From Saccharopolyspora endophytica (GTDB lineage: Bacteria; Actinomycetota; Actinomycetes; Mycobacteriales; Pseudonocardiaceae), in assembly GCF_018070075.1 (NCBI RefSeq), contig NZ_JAGPXE010000006.1, positions 299,996-363,995 on the forward strand: 64,000 bases of DNA, given 5' to 3'. The first letter of the stretch is position 1. Each line of letters opens with the position of its first letter. A model generated the notes under the pieces. It ran no database searches. It worked only from the letters and a program-made list of their open reading frames with translations, and was not told where the DNA came from. The translations under genes and the position numbers were made by a program. This document shows positions 1 to 8,774 of the stretch, in pieces.

Positions 1-118
1 AGAAGCATAAGTGTTGCTGGATCGGCATTTCCACCCGCTCCGACCGCAGGCCTAGCGTCTTCTCATCGCTGATCCAACGAGGAGAGGCTGAGCTGGCAAT
101 GAGAGGACGTGACCGACG

Positions 119-1045
119 ATGGTCTCCTTCCAAGGTGTGATCCCGGCGCATCTGCTCCCGTTCACCGAGGACCTGCAGATCGACGAGCCCAACCTCCGCC
201 GCCACCTGCGCGCCCTGCTCGACGTCGAGGGCGTCGCGGGCATCACGACCAACGCGCACGCCTCGGAGGTGGCCACACTGACCGCCGACGAGCAGCGCCG
301 CCAGCTCGACATCGTGGTGGACGAGGTCGCCGGACGGGTTCCGGTGATCTCCGGGGTCTACCAGGACGGCACGGCGAAGGCCGCGCGGATCGCCGCGGAC
401 GCCGAGGCGGCGGGTGCCGATGGCCTGCTGGTGTTCCCCAGCGTCGTTTTCGAAGGCGGCGCCCAGCTGCGCCCGGAGATGGCGGTGGGCCACTACGCCC
501 CGATCGCCGACGCCACCTCCCTCCCGATGGTCGCGTTCGTCTATCCGGCGACGTCCGGGCTGCGGCTGGACACCGACGCACTGGTCAGGGTCTGTTCCGA
601 GATCGACAACGTGGTCGCGGTTAAGGAGTGGTCGAACGACATCATCGCCTACGAGCGCAACTTGCGGGCTCTGCGGGCGCTGGACAAGCCGGTGTCGGTG
701 CTGTCCAGCTTCAGCCGCTCGCTGCTCGCCTCGCTCGTGCTGGGCGCGGACGGGATCCTCTCCGGACACGGCAGCGTAGTCGTGGACCTGCAGGTAGAGC
801 TGTTCCAAGCCGTGGAGAAGCAGGACCTGACCGAGGCACGTCGGGTCTGGGACCGCATCCAGCCCTTCGCCGAGGCCTGCTACGCCGACCCGTTCCTGGA
901 CGGGCACAACCGGATGAAGCTCGCGCTGGCGCAGCTGGGCCGGATCGACGCCGCGCACGTCAGGCCACCTCTGCAGCCGGTGTCCGACACCGAGCGGGCG
1001 ACGCTGCGGGCCGCCGCCGAGCGAGCGGAGCTGCCACGTGGCTGA
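119..1045 (+). CDS. Dihydrodipicolinate synthase-family aldolase/lyase
   Basis: 308-residue class I (Schiff-base) aldolase/lyase of the DapA/N-acetylneuraminate lyase superfamily. The lysine in the VAVKEW segment sits where the family places its imine-forming Lys, and the FVYPATSG segment carries the usual upstream Tyr. Members split or condense 2-oxo acids, for example 2-keto-3-deoxy sugar acids. The ATG at 119 follows a GAGAGGA motif at about 101-107. The gene overlaps the next start by 8 nt and heads a five-gene catabolic operon with an importer, so a degradative role is likelier than lysine synthesis. The substrate cannot be read from the sequence. Confidence 0.85.
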   Translation: MVSFQGVIPAHLLPFTEDLQIDEPNLRRHLRALLDVEGVAGITTNAHASEVATLTADEQRRQLDIVVDEVAGRVPVISGVYQDGTAKAARIAADAEAAGADGLLVFPSVVFEGGAQLRPEMAVGHYAPIADATSLPMVAFVYPATSGLRLDTDALVRVCSEIDNVVAVKEWSNDIIAYERNLRALRALDKPVSVLSSFSRSLLASLVLGADGILSGHGSVVVDLQVELFQAVEKQDLTEARRVWDRIQPFAEACYADPFLDGHNRMKLALAQLGRIDAAHVRPPLQPVSDTERATLRAAAERAELPRG

Positions 1046-2774
1046 GGGTCCCGGCCTGTTCGATCCGATCGAGATAGGCAGCGTCCGGCTGCGCAATCGC
1101 ACCCAGCTGCCCTCGATGACCACTCGCCTCGCCGACGATGCCGGGCACGTCACCGATGCGACGCTCGCCTATTACCGGGCCCGCGCCGAGGGCGGCGTCG
1201 GGCTGGTGACCGTCGAGATGGCTTCCCCCGAGATCGCCGGCAAGCACCGCTTCCGCGAGCTAGGCATCTACGACGAGAAGTTCCTGCCCGGCCTGCGGCG
1301 GCTGGTGGACACGCTGCACGAGGCAGGGGCGCGCGCGTCGATTCAGCTCGGGCACGGCGGCAGCCGCGCGCGCTCCGCGGTCTCCGGCACTACCCCCGTG
1401 GCGCCTTCGACCGTGCCCACCCCGGTCTTCGAGGTGGAGAGCGAGATCGCCATGCCGGACGCCATGTCGTCGGCCCGGCTTCGCGAGACGATGGATGCCT
1501 ACGTAGCCGCCGCGGCCCGCGCGCAGCGGGCCGGATTCGACATGGTCGAGCTGCACGGTGCGCACGGCTACCTCATCTCGCAGTTCTTGTCCCCGCTGGA
1601 GAACACCCGCACCGACTCATACGGCGGATCGCTGGAGAACCGGGCGAGGTTCGGCATGGAGATCCTGCGCCGCATCAAATCCGAGATCCCAGGCCTGCCA
1701 GTGATCTTTCGGATCGGGGTGGAGGACTTCTTCCCTGGCGGGCTCACCGCCGATGAGGGCATGCAGGTCGGCCAGTGGGCCGAGCAGAACGGCGCCGACG
1801 CGGTCAGCGTAACCGCCGGGCACTACCGCTCGCTGCCGGCCGCCGAGCGGATGATCCCGCCGATGGCCTACCCCGCGGCGACGTTCGTGGAGTACGCGGC
1901 TCGAATGAAACAGCTCGTCGATGTTCCGGTGATCGGGGTCGGGCGGCTCGGTGATCCCGACCTCGCCGCCTGTGCCGTGGCCGAGGGCAAGCTCGACATC
2001 GTGGCACTGGGCCGGCCGCTGATCGCCGACCCGCACTGGGTGGCCAAGGCACAGGCCGGTGTCCCCGTCCGGCGCTGCCTTGCCTGCAACCACTGCATCA
2101 CCAACATGCGCTCCGGCGCACAGCTTTCCTGCGTGGTGAACCCGGCGACCGGTCGCGAGGACGCCTATACCGGCACGAGCGCACCAACGGGCCACCGGAT
2201 CGTGGTGCTCGGCGCTGGACCGGCCGGGCTGACCTACGCCTCGCTGGTCGCCGCGGACAACGACGTCACCGTGATCGACACGGCGGACCGCGCCGGCGGT
2301 GCGTTCCGGCTCACCGGGCGCGCGCCCCGATTCAACGACGTCACCGCCGCCGAACCGACGTTCGCCGCCTATGTTGACGAACTCGAACGAACCTGCCGGA
2401 TCGGCGGCGTCCGGTTCCGCTACGGCTCCGAGGCCACACGCGACGACCTGCGGGGCGCCGATCTGGTCGTGGTGGCCACCGGCGCGGACTACAGGTTCGG
2501 GCTCGGCGCCGTGGTCCCCCGCCTGCTGCGCACCCGCGCCGCTCGCTCCCGGGTCGCTGCAAGGCTGTTCGCCTCGTCCAGGGTCCGCGACCGGCTCTAC
2601 TACCGGCTGCGCACCGGACGCGGCACCGCACTGGCCAGCCGCCTCCCGCTCGACCCGGACACCAAGGTGCTCGTGCTTGGCGACGCCGCCAGGGCTGGCA
2701 AGGCCCACGAGGCGATCACCAGCGCGTTCGACGCAGCCCTAACGCCTAGCGCCCAACCCGCTCCCAACCCATGA
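1038..2774 (+). CDS. NADH:flavin oxidoreductase, 2,4-dienoyl-CoA reductase-like (OYE family)
   Basis: 578-residue fusion of an N-terminal FMN TIM barrel (about 1-340) and a C-terminal FAD/NAD(P)-binding part (from about 390, motif VVLGAGPAGLTYA). The OYE signature HGAHGYLISQFLSPL followed by RTDSYGGS is present. The cysteine series CLACNHC with a further Cys 15 residues on fits the 4Fe-4S cluster of the dienoyl-CoA reductase/trimethylamine dehydrogenase branch. It starts with GTG inside the upstream gene. It is shorter than typical FadH (about 640-670), mainly in the C-terminal half, where the last 120 residues look reduced. The likely job is reduction or oxidation of an enone-type intermediate in the same pathway as the flanking lyase and SDRs. 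Confidence 0.85.
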   Translation: MAEGPGLFDPIEIGSVRLRNRTQLPSMTTRLADDAGHVTDATLAYYRARAEGGVGLVTVEMASPEIAGKHRFRELGIYDEKFLPGLRRLVDTLHEAGARASIQLGHGGSRARSAVSGTTPVAPSTVPTPVFEVESEIAMPDAMSSARLRETMDAYVAAAARAQRAGFDMVELHGAHGYLISQFLSPLENTRTDSYGGSLENRARFGMEILRRIKSEIPGLPVIFRIGVEDFFPGGLTADEGMQVGQWAEQNGADAVSVTAGHYRSLPAAERMIPPMAYPAATFVEYAARMKQLVDVPVIGVGRLGDPDLAACAVAEGKLDIVALGRPLIADPHWVAKAQAGVPVRRCLACNHCITNMRSGAQLSCVVNPATGREDAYTGTSAPTGHRIVVLGAGPAGLTYASLVAADNDVTVIDTADRAGGAFRLTGRAPRFNDVTAAEPTFAAYVDELERTCRIGGVRFRYGSEATRDDLRGADLVVVATGADYRFGLGAVVPRLLRTRAARSRVAARLFASSRVRDRLYYRLRTGRGTALASRLPLDPDTKVLVLGDAARAGKAHEAITSAFDAALTPSAQPAPNP

Positions 2775-2788
2775 GAGGCCCCAGTGCC

Positions 2789-4120
2789 ATGACAAAGACG
2801 TCAGTGAGCGCAGTAGACACACCCCGGCGGCAGAGCAGCAAGGTCGCCTTCGCCAGCCTGATCGGAACCACCGTCGAGTGGTACGACTTCTACATCTACG
2901 GCACCGCCGCGGCGCTGGTATTCCCGAAGTTGTTCTTCCCCGCGTTCTCGCCGGGAGCGGGCCTGCTCGCGGCGCTGTCCACCTACGCGGTGGGTTTTGC
3001 AGCCCGCCCGCTCGGCGGCATCGTGTTCGGTCATTATGGCGACCGGGTCGGCCGCAAGAAGATGCTGGTGATCTCGCTGTTCGCGATGGGCCTCGCGACG
3101 GTGGGGATGGGTCTGGTCCCAGGCTTCGCCGAGATCGGCATCATGGCCCCGATCCTCATCGTGGCGCTCCGGTTCATCCAGGGCATCGCCGTCGGCGGCG
3201 AATGGGGTGGGGCGGTGCTGATGGCCGTCGAGCACGCACCGCCGGGCAAGGCCGGCTTGTACGGATCGTTGCCGCAGGTCGGCAGCCCGCTCGGGCTGGT
3301 GCTCTCCACCGCGGCCTTCTCCGCGGTGAGCGCGCTGCCCGACAAGGATTTCCTGTCCTGGGGCTGGCGGATCCCGTTCCTTGCCAGCGCGCTGCTGATC
3401 ATCGTCGGGCTCATCGTGCGGCTGCGGCTGATGGAGTCCCCTGTGTTCGCACAGATGCAGTCGGCCGGAGCCACCGTGCGACTGCCCGTGCGCGACGCAC
3501 TGACCAAACACCCGGGCAGCGTCTTCGGCGCCGCCGGCGCGTTCATCGTGATCAACACTGTGTTCTACCTTGTCACCGTGCTCGGCCTGTCCTGGGCTAC
3601 CTCGCACCTCGGCATTGCGCGCGGCACGTTCCTAGCCGCTGTACTGGTCGCATCACTGATCATGTGCTGCACCGTGCCCCTGTTCGGCGCGCTGTCTGAC
3701 CGGGTCGGCCGACGCCCGGTGTTCGCGACCGGGGCGATCCTGGTGGCGTTGTTCGCGTTCCCGCTGTTCTGGCTGATCGAGACGAAATCGACGCCGCTGC
3801 TGTTCCTCGGCATCATCGTGATCATGGGCATCGGGCACCCGCTGATGTATGGGCCGCAAGCGGTGCTGTACTCGGAGATGTTCCCGCCGGCGCTGCGCTA
3901 CTCGGGCGCGTCGCTTGGCTACCAGATCGGCGGCATGCTCGGTGGACTCGTCCCGCTCGTGGCCAGCGCCCTGCTGATCACCTATGACCAGGCGTCATGG
4001 CCGATGGCCGCGCTGCTCGCCGCCATCGCCGTGATCAGCCTGCTGTCCCTGCTCACGATCCGCGCCCGCTACGCCGACCACACCCGCACCGACCACACCG
4101 CTGGGGAGGTCTCGTCGTGA
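2789..4120 (+). CDS. MHS-family MFS importer
   Basis: 443-residue integral membrane protein of the metabolite:H+ symporter family (ProP/ShiA/KgtP-like). The N-terminal block GTTVEWYDFYIYGTAA and the loop GDRVGRKK are the family hallmarks, and 12 hydrophobic segments are visible. The ATG at 2789 is chosen because GAGAGG lies 10 nt upstream; an in-frame ATG at 2771 overlaps the previous stop and is the alternative. It probably imports the carboxylate or polyol used by this operon. It closely resembles the importer at 58696. Confidence 0.88.
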   Translation: MTKTSVSAVDTPRRQSSKVAFASLIGTTVEWYDFYIYGTAAALVFPKLFFPAFSPGAGLLAALSTYAVGFAARPLGGIVFGHYGDRVGRKKMLVISLFAMGLATVGMGLVPGFAEIGIMAPILIVALRFIQGIAVGGEWGGAVLMAVEHAPPGKAGLYGSLPQVGSPLGLVLSTAAFSAVSALPDKDFLSWGWRIPFLASALLIIVGLIVRLRLMESPVFAQMQSAGATVRLPVRDALTKHPGSVFGAAGAFIVINTVFYLVTVLGLSWATSHLGIARGTFLAAVLVASLIMCCTVPLFGALSDRVGRRPVFATGAILVALFAFPLFWLIETKSTPLLFLGIIVIMGIGHPLMYGPQAVLYSEMFPPALRYSGASLGYQIGGMLGGLVPLVASALLITYDQASWPMAALLAAIAVISLLSLLTIRARYADHTRTDHTAGEVSS

Positions 4121-4890
4121 CCGCACTCGATCTCACCGGCCGCACCGCGGCCGTCACCGGCGCGGCCCGCGGCATCGGCCAGGCCATCGCGACGGCCCTG
4201 GCCGGGGCCGGAGCCCGGGTCGCCGTGATCGACAAGGACGCCGACGGCGCGCGGCTGATCGCCGAGAAGATCGGCGGCGTGCCGGTGTCGGCCGACCTCA
4301 CTGAAGCGGCCGCCGTGGAGCGGGCGTTCGCCGAGGTCGTCGAGCAGCTCGGCGCCCCCGACGTATTCGTCAACAACGCCGGCATCCTGCGGGCCGGTGA
4401 CCTGGTCACCTCCGAGATCGACGACTGGGAGGCCCAGTTCGCCGTCAACACCCGGGCGGCGTTCCTGTCCGTGCGGGCCGCCGCGGGACACATGCGGGCC
4501 CGCGGCGGGCCGGGCTCGATCGTCGTGGTCACCTCGAACTGCGCCCGGACCCCGCGGATGGACCTGGGCGCCTACTGCGCGTCCAAGGCGGCCACCGACA
4601 TGATGGCCCGCTGCCTGGCCCTCGAGCTCGCCGGCGAGGGCATCCGGGTCAACACGCTGTGCCCTGGCTCCTGCGATACCGAACTGCAACGCGTCCAGTG
4701 GCGCAAACTCGGCGTCGGCCCAGAGCGCCAGATCCAAGGTGACCCCGCCAAGTACCGCACCGGCATCCCGATGGGTCGCCTCACCACACCGCAGGACGTC
4801 GCCGACCTGGCACTGGTACTCGCCTCGGACTCCACCCGGTTTGTCACCGGCCAGTCGTGGCACGTCGACGGAGGACAGACCCTGCCATGA
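4117..4890 (+). CDS. SDR oxidoreductase, DhbA/EntA-like
   Basis: 257-residue classical short-chain dehydrogenase. It shows the TGAARGIG nucleotide motif, NNAG, and the catalytic YCASK. The segment after the active site (RKLGVGPERQIQGDPAKYRTGIP) resembles the substrate region of 2,3-dihydro-2,3-dihydroxybenzoate dehydrogenases, so oxidation of a dihydrodiol or cyclic alcohol is possible. The context shows no siderophore genes and points to catabolism. GTG start at 4117, overlapping the transporter stop (GTGA). Confidence 0.85.
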   Translation: MTALDLTGRTAAVTGAARGIGQAIATALAGAGARVAVIDKDADGARLIAEKIGGVPVSADLTEAAAVERAFAEVVEQLGAPDVFVNNAGILRAGDLVTSEIDDWEAQFAVNTRAAFLSVRAAAGHMRARGGPGSIVVVTSNCARTPRMDLGAYCASKAATDMMARCLALELAGEGIRVNTLCPGSCDTELQRVQWRKLGVGPERQIQGDPAKYRTGIPMGRLTTPQDVADLALVLASDSTRFVTGQSWHVDGGQTLP

Positions 4891-5663
4891 ATGACGCCAC
4901 CACCAACGTCCTCGCGAACGACTTCGCCGGGCTGACCGCCGTCATTACCGGCGGGGCTTCCGGGATCGGCGCCGCCACGGCGGCCCTGTTCACCGCGCGC
5001 GGCGCCCGGGTCGCCGTACTCGACCTCGACCCGAGCGGCGTACCCGGCCCGCTGCTCGGGGTGCGCGCCGACGTCACCGACGGCGACTCCGTGACCGCCG
5101 CCGTCAACGAAGTCGTGGCGGCATTCGGTGGGATCAACATCCTGGTCAACAACGCCGGCGTCGGCGCGGCCGGCACGATAGAGGCCAACGACCTCGACGA
5201 GTGGCGGCGAGTACTCGACGTGAACCTGCTCGGGCTGGTACGCACCACCAGGGCCGCGCTGCCGGCCCTGCGCCGCGCGGGCTCGGCGGCAGTGGTCAAC
5301 GTCTGCTCCATCGTGGCCACCGCCGGGCTGCCCGACCGGGCGCTGTACTCGGCGAGCAAGGGCGCCGTGCGGTCCCTGACCCGGGCCATGGCTGCGGACC
5401 ACGTTAGCGAGGGGATCCGTGTCAACTGCGTATGCCCCGGCACAGTCGACACCCCGTGGATCGGTCGGTTACTCGATGCCGCCGACGACCCCGACGGCGA
5501 GCTCACGGCGTTGCGTGGCCGCCAACCGACCGGTGGCCTCGTCGGGATGGACGAGGTCGCCCGGTCCATCCTCCACCTCGCCGACCCACACCTGTACTCA
5601 CTCACCGGCACCGACCTGGCCATCGACGGTGGGATGTCGGGCCTCCGCGTCCCGCGAAGATGA
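4887..5663 (+). CDS. SDR oxidoreductase
   Basis: 258-residue classical SDR with GGASGIG, NNAG and catalytic YSASK. The C-terminal part (GRLLDAADDPDGE...GRQPTGGLVGMDEVA) resembles SDRs of the 2-keto-3-deoxy-L-fuconate/L-fucose dehydrogenase group, which would fit the aldolase-like first gene; this is family-level inference. ATG at 4887 overlaps the preceding TGA. Last gene of the operon; a hairpin follows. Confidence 0.85.
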   Translation: MNDATTNVLANDFAGLTAVITGGASGIGAATAALFTARGARVAVLDLDPSGVPGPLLGVRADVTDGDSVTAAVNEVVAAFGGINILVNNAGVGAAGTIEANDLDEWRRVLDVNLLGLVRTTRAALPALRRAGSAAVVNVCSIVATAGLPDRALYSASKGAVRSLTRAMAADHVSEGIRVNCVCPGTVDTPWIGRLLDAADDPDGELTALRGRQPTGGLVGMDEVARSILHLADPHLYSLTGTDLAIDGGMSGLRVPRR

Positions 5664-5682
5664 AAGACCGGCGCGGTTCCGT

Positions 5683-5700
5683 CGGCCCGGTTGGGGGCCG
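5683..5700 (+). terminator. Possible factor-dependent terminator hairpin
   Basis: CGGCCC, six-base loop, GGGCCG, 20 nt after the last gene of the first operon. There is no T-run, so it may act with Rho or only stabilise RNA. Confidence 0.35.
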
Positions 5701-5874
5701 CCGGGATACGACCGGTACGGGCAATGGCTGTTGAGTAGTCCCTCGCGCGCAACGGACCGGCACTGCATACCGATCCGTTTCGGTGTGCATATTCGGGCAG
5801 CTCAAATTCTTGCTGTGGTGATAATGCGAGCACGCATCGCCGCTGCAGGTCAGCGGGTCGGACAGGCGCCAGGC

Positions 5875-5968
5875 CTCGTCGTCCCTACCACGACGGTCCT
5901 TCATTGAGGCTAGTTGTTCGTCGGGACCGGCAGCGGGCACGACATCTCGCCGTCCCTACCGGGACGTT
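5875..5968. repeat. Pair of 23-bp direct repeats at the recombinase 3' end
   Basis: Copies at 5875-5897 and 5946-5968 match at 19 of 23 positions and share the core CGTCCCTACC; starts are 71 bp apart. The right copy covers the stop codon that the recombinase would use without its frameshift. Position next to a tyrosine recombinase suggests recombinase-binding or attachment-site sequence; no tRNA gene is nearby. Confidence 0.5.
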
Positions 5969-7000
5969 AGTGGTTGGCATTGGTGGCGAGTGGGTGGGGT
6001 TCGTCGGTGAGGGTGGCGAGTGCGGTGGCGATTTCGGTGATGCGGCTTGGGTGTAGGTGGTGGTTCCGGTGTTGCTGTTGGTGGTGGTGTGGCCTGCGTA
6101 GGCGCGGGCGATGGTGTAGCTGTGGTTTCGTTCGACCCAGGTGCGGGTGGTGTGGCGGAGCCAGTGGGTGCTGACGCCTTGGGTGGTCACCCAGGGCAGG
6201 TGTGTGCCGATGCGGGTCCAGAGGTGGTCGTAGCGGCGTCTGGTGATGGGGGTCCCGTTGCGGTAGCGCAACAGCTGGTCGGTGGGTTTGGTGGCGCCGC
6301 GTTGCTGGGCGTGGTCGCGCAGGTGGGTCATGAGGGTGGGGGAGACCGGCTGCCAGCGGAGGGTCTCGCCCTTCTCATGGAGCCGGATCAGGCACTGGTC
6401 CGGATCGAGATCACGGAGAGTGAGAGCAAGCGCTCCGCCGCGTCGGCACGCGGTCTCGATGTGCAGTCGCAGGATGAGTGTGTCGAGCGCCGGATCATCA
6501 CCGGTCGTGGCAGCAACGTGGTTGATCTCCTTGAGCCGGTTATCGGGTAGTCCCCGTCGGGTACTGGCCAGCCGTCGCGGTTTGGTGGCGTTCTTAGCGG
6601 GATTGTCGGCGTCGGTGATCAGGCGGTCGGCGACGGCGCGGTTGTAGACACAGCGAATGGCGGCAATGAGGTGCTCGGCCGCACCCCGCCCACCGCGGGC
6701 ATTACGGCGGACCACGACCTGGGAGCGGATGGTTTCGGCGAGCTGCTGAATCTCCAGCGTGGTGGGCTCGTCCAGGTGCCGATCTCCCCAGTGCTCGAGG
6801 ATGCGATTCCAGTAAGTGCCGTAGACCCGGCGGGTGCCGGGGGAGACGGCTTTGGCGACCTCGGGGATGTAGTCAGCGAACGTCGGCGCCTGCGGCTTCG
6901 GCACCGAGGTACCCAAGAGGTCTTCGGGTGCGACGCCGAGGCGTTCCAGCAGCAGGCGGGCGGCGTCGAGGTCGCTGGAAGCGGGGTTGTGGTGGGTCAT
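5885..7000 (-). CDS. Tyrosine recombinase/integrase, frameshifted 3' end
   Basis: 371-residue site-specific recombinase. Residues about 40-130 form the SAM-like core-binding domain. The catalytic domain shows Arg186 (ACRRGG), His279-x-x-Arg282, His304 (AGHT) and nucleophile Tyr316 (TTTYTQA). After Tyr316 the frame slips near position 6051: the +1 frame encodes the expected tail (ITEIATALATLTDEPHPLA) ending at a TAA at 5967-5969, while the open frame runs into Pro/Ser/Thr-rich, then Arg-rich sequence. One base appears to be missing, by mutation or sequencing error. All catalytic residues remain, so activity is possible. Overlaps the AbrB-like gene by 4 nt. Confidence 0.8.
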   Translation of the reverse strand: MTHHNPASSDLDAARLLLERLGVAPEDLLGTSVPKPQAPTFADYIPEVAKAVSPGTRRVYGTYWNRILEHWGDRHLDEPTTLEIQQLAETIRSQVVVRRNARGGRGAAEHLIAAIRCVYNRAVADRLITDADNPAKNATKPRRLASTRRGLPDNRLKEINHVAATTGDDPALDTLILRLHIETACRRGGALALTLRDLDPDQCLIRLHEKGETLRWQPVSPTLMTHLRDHAQQRGATKPTDQLLRYRNGTPITRRRYDHLWTRIGTHLPWVTTQGVSTHWLRHTTRTWVERNHSYTIARAYAGHTTTNSNTGTTTYTQAASPKSPPHSPPSPTNPTHSPPMPTTNVPVGTARCRARCRSRRTTSLNEGPSW

Positions 7001-7476
7001 GGGGTGTCAGCTCCGGGGGTGTGGAAGGCGGCGACCATGGCGTCGAGCGCGCGCATGGTGTGGATCAGCAGGAGGCCGGGTTCCGGGGCGGCGGCCAGCA
7101 GCACCCGGTCGCCGGGGTTGAGGCCGCACCAGCGGCGCACTGCGGCCGGCAATGGGAGGTGGGCGCGGCGCGCGAGGGTGAACACGCCGTCGGGGTCGGC
7201 CTGGACGGTCACCGTGGTGTTGGAGAGCACCTCCAGCCGCAGCCGCCGCCCGGCCTGCCAGCCCAGGGCGGTAACGATGCTGCTGTCGGCGATGCGGCCC
7301 TGCGGGTCCAGCGAGGCGATCCGATAGACCATCGAGGTGGCGCTCGGCAGGGCTGCGAGTTGGGTGAGCGGGACCCGCCAGGCCTTGCCGCGGGCGGCGA
7401 GCAGCTCGGCGCGCTCATCCACCGACAGCGGATGCAGCTCGATCGCGGGGACGGCGGACTCAGCCACGGCCCTCAC
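6997..7476 (-). CDS. AbrB/SpoVT-like DNA-binding domain protein
   Basis: 159-residue protein with two swapped-hairpin-like stretches: residues about 55-90 (ADSSIVTALGWQAGRRLRLEV) and about 93-135 (GVFTLARRAHLPLPAAVRRWCGLNPGDRVLL). The second fits the AbrB/MazE/SpoVT pattern of a processing-site-like strand followed by a conserved Pro and GL.PGD. It is translationally coupled (ATGA) to the recombinase, an arrangement seen in actinobacterial recombinase pairs, so it probably regulates or assists recombination. The N-terminal 50 residues match nothing I recognise. Confidence 0.65.
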   Translation of the reverse strand: MRAVAESAVPAIELHPLSVDERAELLAARGKAWRVPLTQLAALPSATSMVYRIASLDPQGRIADSSIVTALGWQAGRRLRLEVLSNTTVTVQADPDGVFTLARRAHLPLPAAVRRWCGLNPGDRVLLAAAPEPGLLLIHTMRALDAMVAAFHTPGADTP

Positions 7477-7501
7477 CCCCGAACCAGCGCTCAGGGGCGG
7501 A

Positions 7502-7548
7502 AGACACGACGAGACGGCGGGTGCAATGCACCTCGCCGTCTCGTGTCT
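7502..7548. promoter_or_regulatory. Long two-part hairpin upstream of the AbrB-like gene
   Basis: Arms 7502-7519 and 7534-7548 pair over 15 bp (AGACAC plus GAGACGGCG, with a 3-nt GAC bulge). The loop contains a second perfect palindrome, GGTGC-AAT-GCACC (7520-7532). It begins 26 nt upstream of the AbrB-like start. No T-run follows on either strand, so an operator, a cruciform site for the recombinase pair or a leader RNA structure is likelier than a terminator. Confidence 0.55.
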
Positions 7549-8003
7549 GAAACAATCTGTGGTTATGTGGGACGGATCCCACCCACTGGTGTCCGAGGAC
7601 GGAGTTGCACACTATTCACCCGCCTTCTGCTTCCCGAAACAGGTTGAGGCAGGAGGTTTCGGTGTCCGCCCGTCCCTTCACCAGTCTTCCTGGGACATGG
7701 TCCGGGACAGGCTGGGACCGCCGTGTGAGCTGCAAAATGTCGGATTGGCGCGCGAAGGGACGCCCGCTGTTAGGTGTCCCTGCGTGTCCCAGACATGGAT
7801 CGCGGTGGAAGGAGCGGGTGCCGGCTACCGAGGGACACGTGCGCGGTTCCACTCGCGAGATCTCGCATACGCGTTGCCTATGGCCGGAGTAGGGCATCGC
7901 TCATTGTCGGCGCCCCGCACGAGCGCTTTGACTCAGTGGATGACAGGGCGTCCGCGAGGCAACAGCGCCTGGCGGGCTCGTGCGGATGGAGAGGGGTGCG
8001 GTG
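7549..8003. other. Intergenic stretch without a supported gene
   Basis: About 455 bp between the AbrB-like gene and the SDR at 8004. No open frame here has a convincing start, ribosome site or family match. Visible items are a 6-bp hairpin GTGGGA/TCCCAC near 7567-7582, several GGGAC/GTCCC repeats at 7690-7850, and a perfect 12-bp palindrome GCGAGATCTCGC at 7855-7866 that could be an operator for the downstream genes. Confidence 0.5.
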
Positions 8004-8774
8004 ATGGGTGCTGTGACCGGAAAGGTCGTCCTGCTGACGGGTGCGACCGGTGATATCGGCGTTGCGTACACCATGGCGTTGACCGGGCAGGGAGCGAACG
8101 TGGTGGCCACCGACCTGGACGGTTTCTCCGAAACGGGTCGGGAGATCGCGGAGAAGGCCACGGCGCAAGGTGCGGGTCAAGCTGTTTTCGCCGGTTGCGA
8201 CATCACGTCGGACGAGGACCTGCAGCGCGTGGTGGACCTGGCCGGTGATCGGTTCGGCGGCCTGGATTGCCTGGTCAACAACGCGGCGATCTACCGGACG
8301 CTGGGACCGAAGAGGACGCTCACCGAGCTGACCAACGACGAGTGGGACCTCGTGCTCCGCGTCAACGTTCGCGGTTGCTGGCAGTCGATCCGCGCCGTTG
8401 CCCCCGCCATGCGGGAGCGGGGTGGCGGGCGGATCGTCAACATCGCCTCCGTCGTGTCCCGGACCGGGGCGGCCGGTTTCGCGCATTACGTGGCGTCCAA
8501 GGCAGCGGTCGAGGGCTTGACCAGGGCCGCGGCGCGCGAGCTGGGGCCGGAGGGCATCGCGGTGAACGCCGTCTCGCCCGGCTTGGTCGACGACGCGGCT
8601 TCTCGCGACATCAACGATGCGAACTACTTGGAACGCATGAAGACCACGCGTTCCGTGCCGCGTTCCATGGAACCCGAGGACCTGGTCGGTGCGGTGGTGT
8701 GGTTGTGCGGCGACGGCAGCGGTTTCGTGACCGGGCAGACGATCGTGGTGGACGGCGGAGGGGTGTTCGTGTGA
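8004..8774 (+). CDS. SDR oxidoreductase of the furan cluster
   Basis: 256-residue classical SDR: TGATGDIG nucleotide motif, NNAA, Ser in NIASVVS and catalytic YVASK. The ATG at 8004 has GGAGAGG 9 nt upstream; the frame is open further upstream without a good ribosome site. It is the first gene of the furan cluster and overlaps the UbiX-like gene by one base. In this setting it may interconvert furfuryl alcohol-type compounds and aldehydes, or act on the ring-opened acyl-CoA; the sequence alone does not decide. Confidence 0.8.
   Translation: MGAVTGKVVLLTGATGDIGVAYTMALTGQGANVVATDLDGFSETGREIAEKATAQGAGQAVFAGCDITSDEDLQRVVDLAGDRFGGLDCLVNNAAIYRTLGPKRTLTELTNDEWDLVLRVNVRGCWQSIRAVAPAMRERGGGRIVNIASVVSRTGAAGFAHYVASKAAVEGLTRAAARELGPEGIAVNAVSPGLVDDAASRDINDANYLERMKTTRSVPRSMEPEDLVGAVVWLCGDGSGFVTGQTIVVDGGGVFV

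Noticed and set aside
4117..4890. Siderophore role for the DhbA-like SDR
   Set aside because: No isochorismate synthase, isochorismatase or NRPS genes are nearby; the neighbours are catabolic.
7549..8003. Possible small genes between the AbrB-like gene and the SDR
   Set aside because: No supported start and no recognisable domain; the repeated GGGAC/GTCCC words explain the apparent structure.
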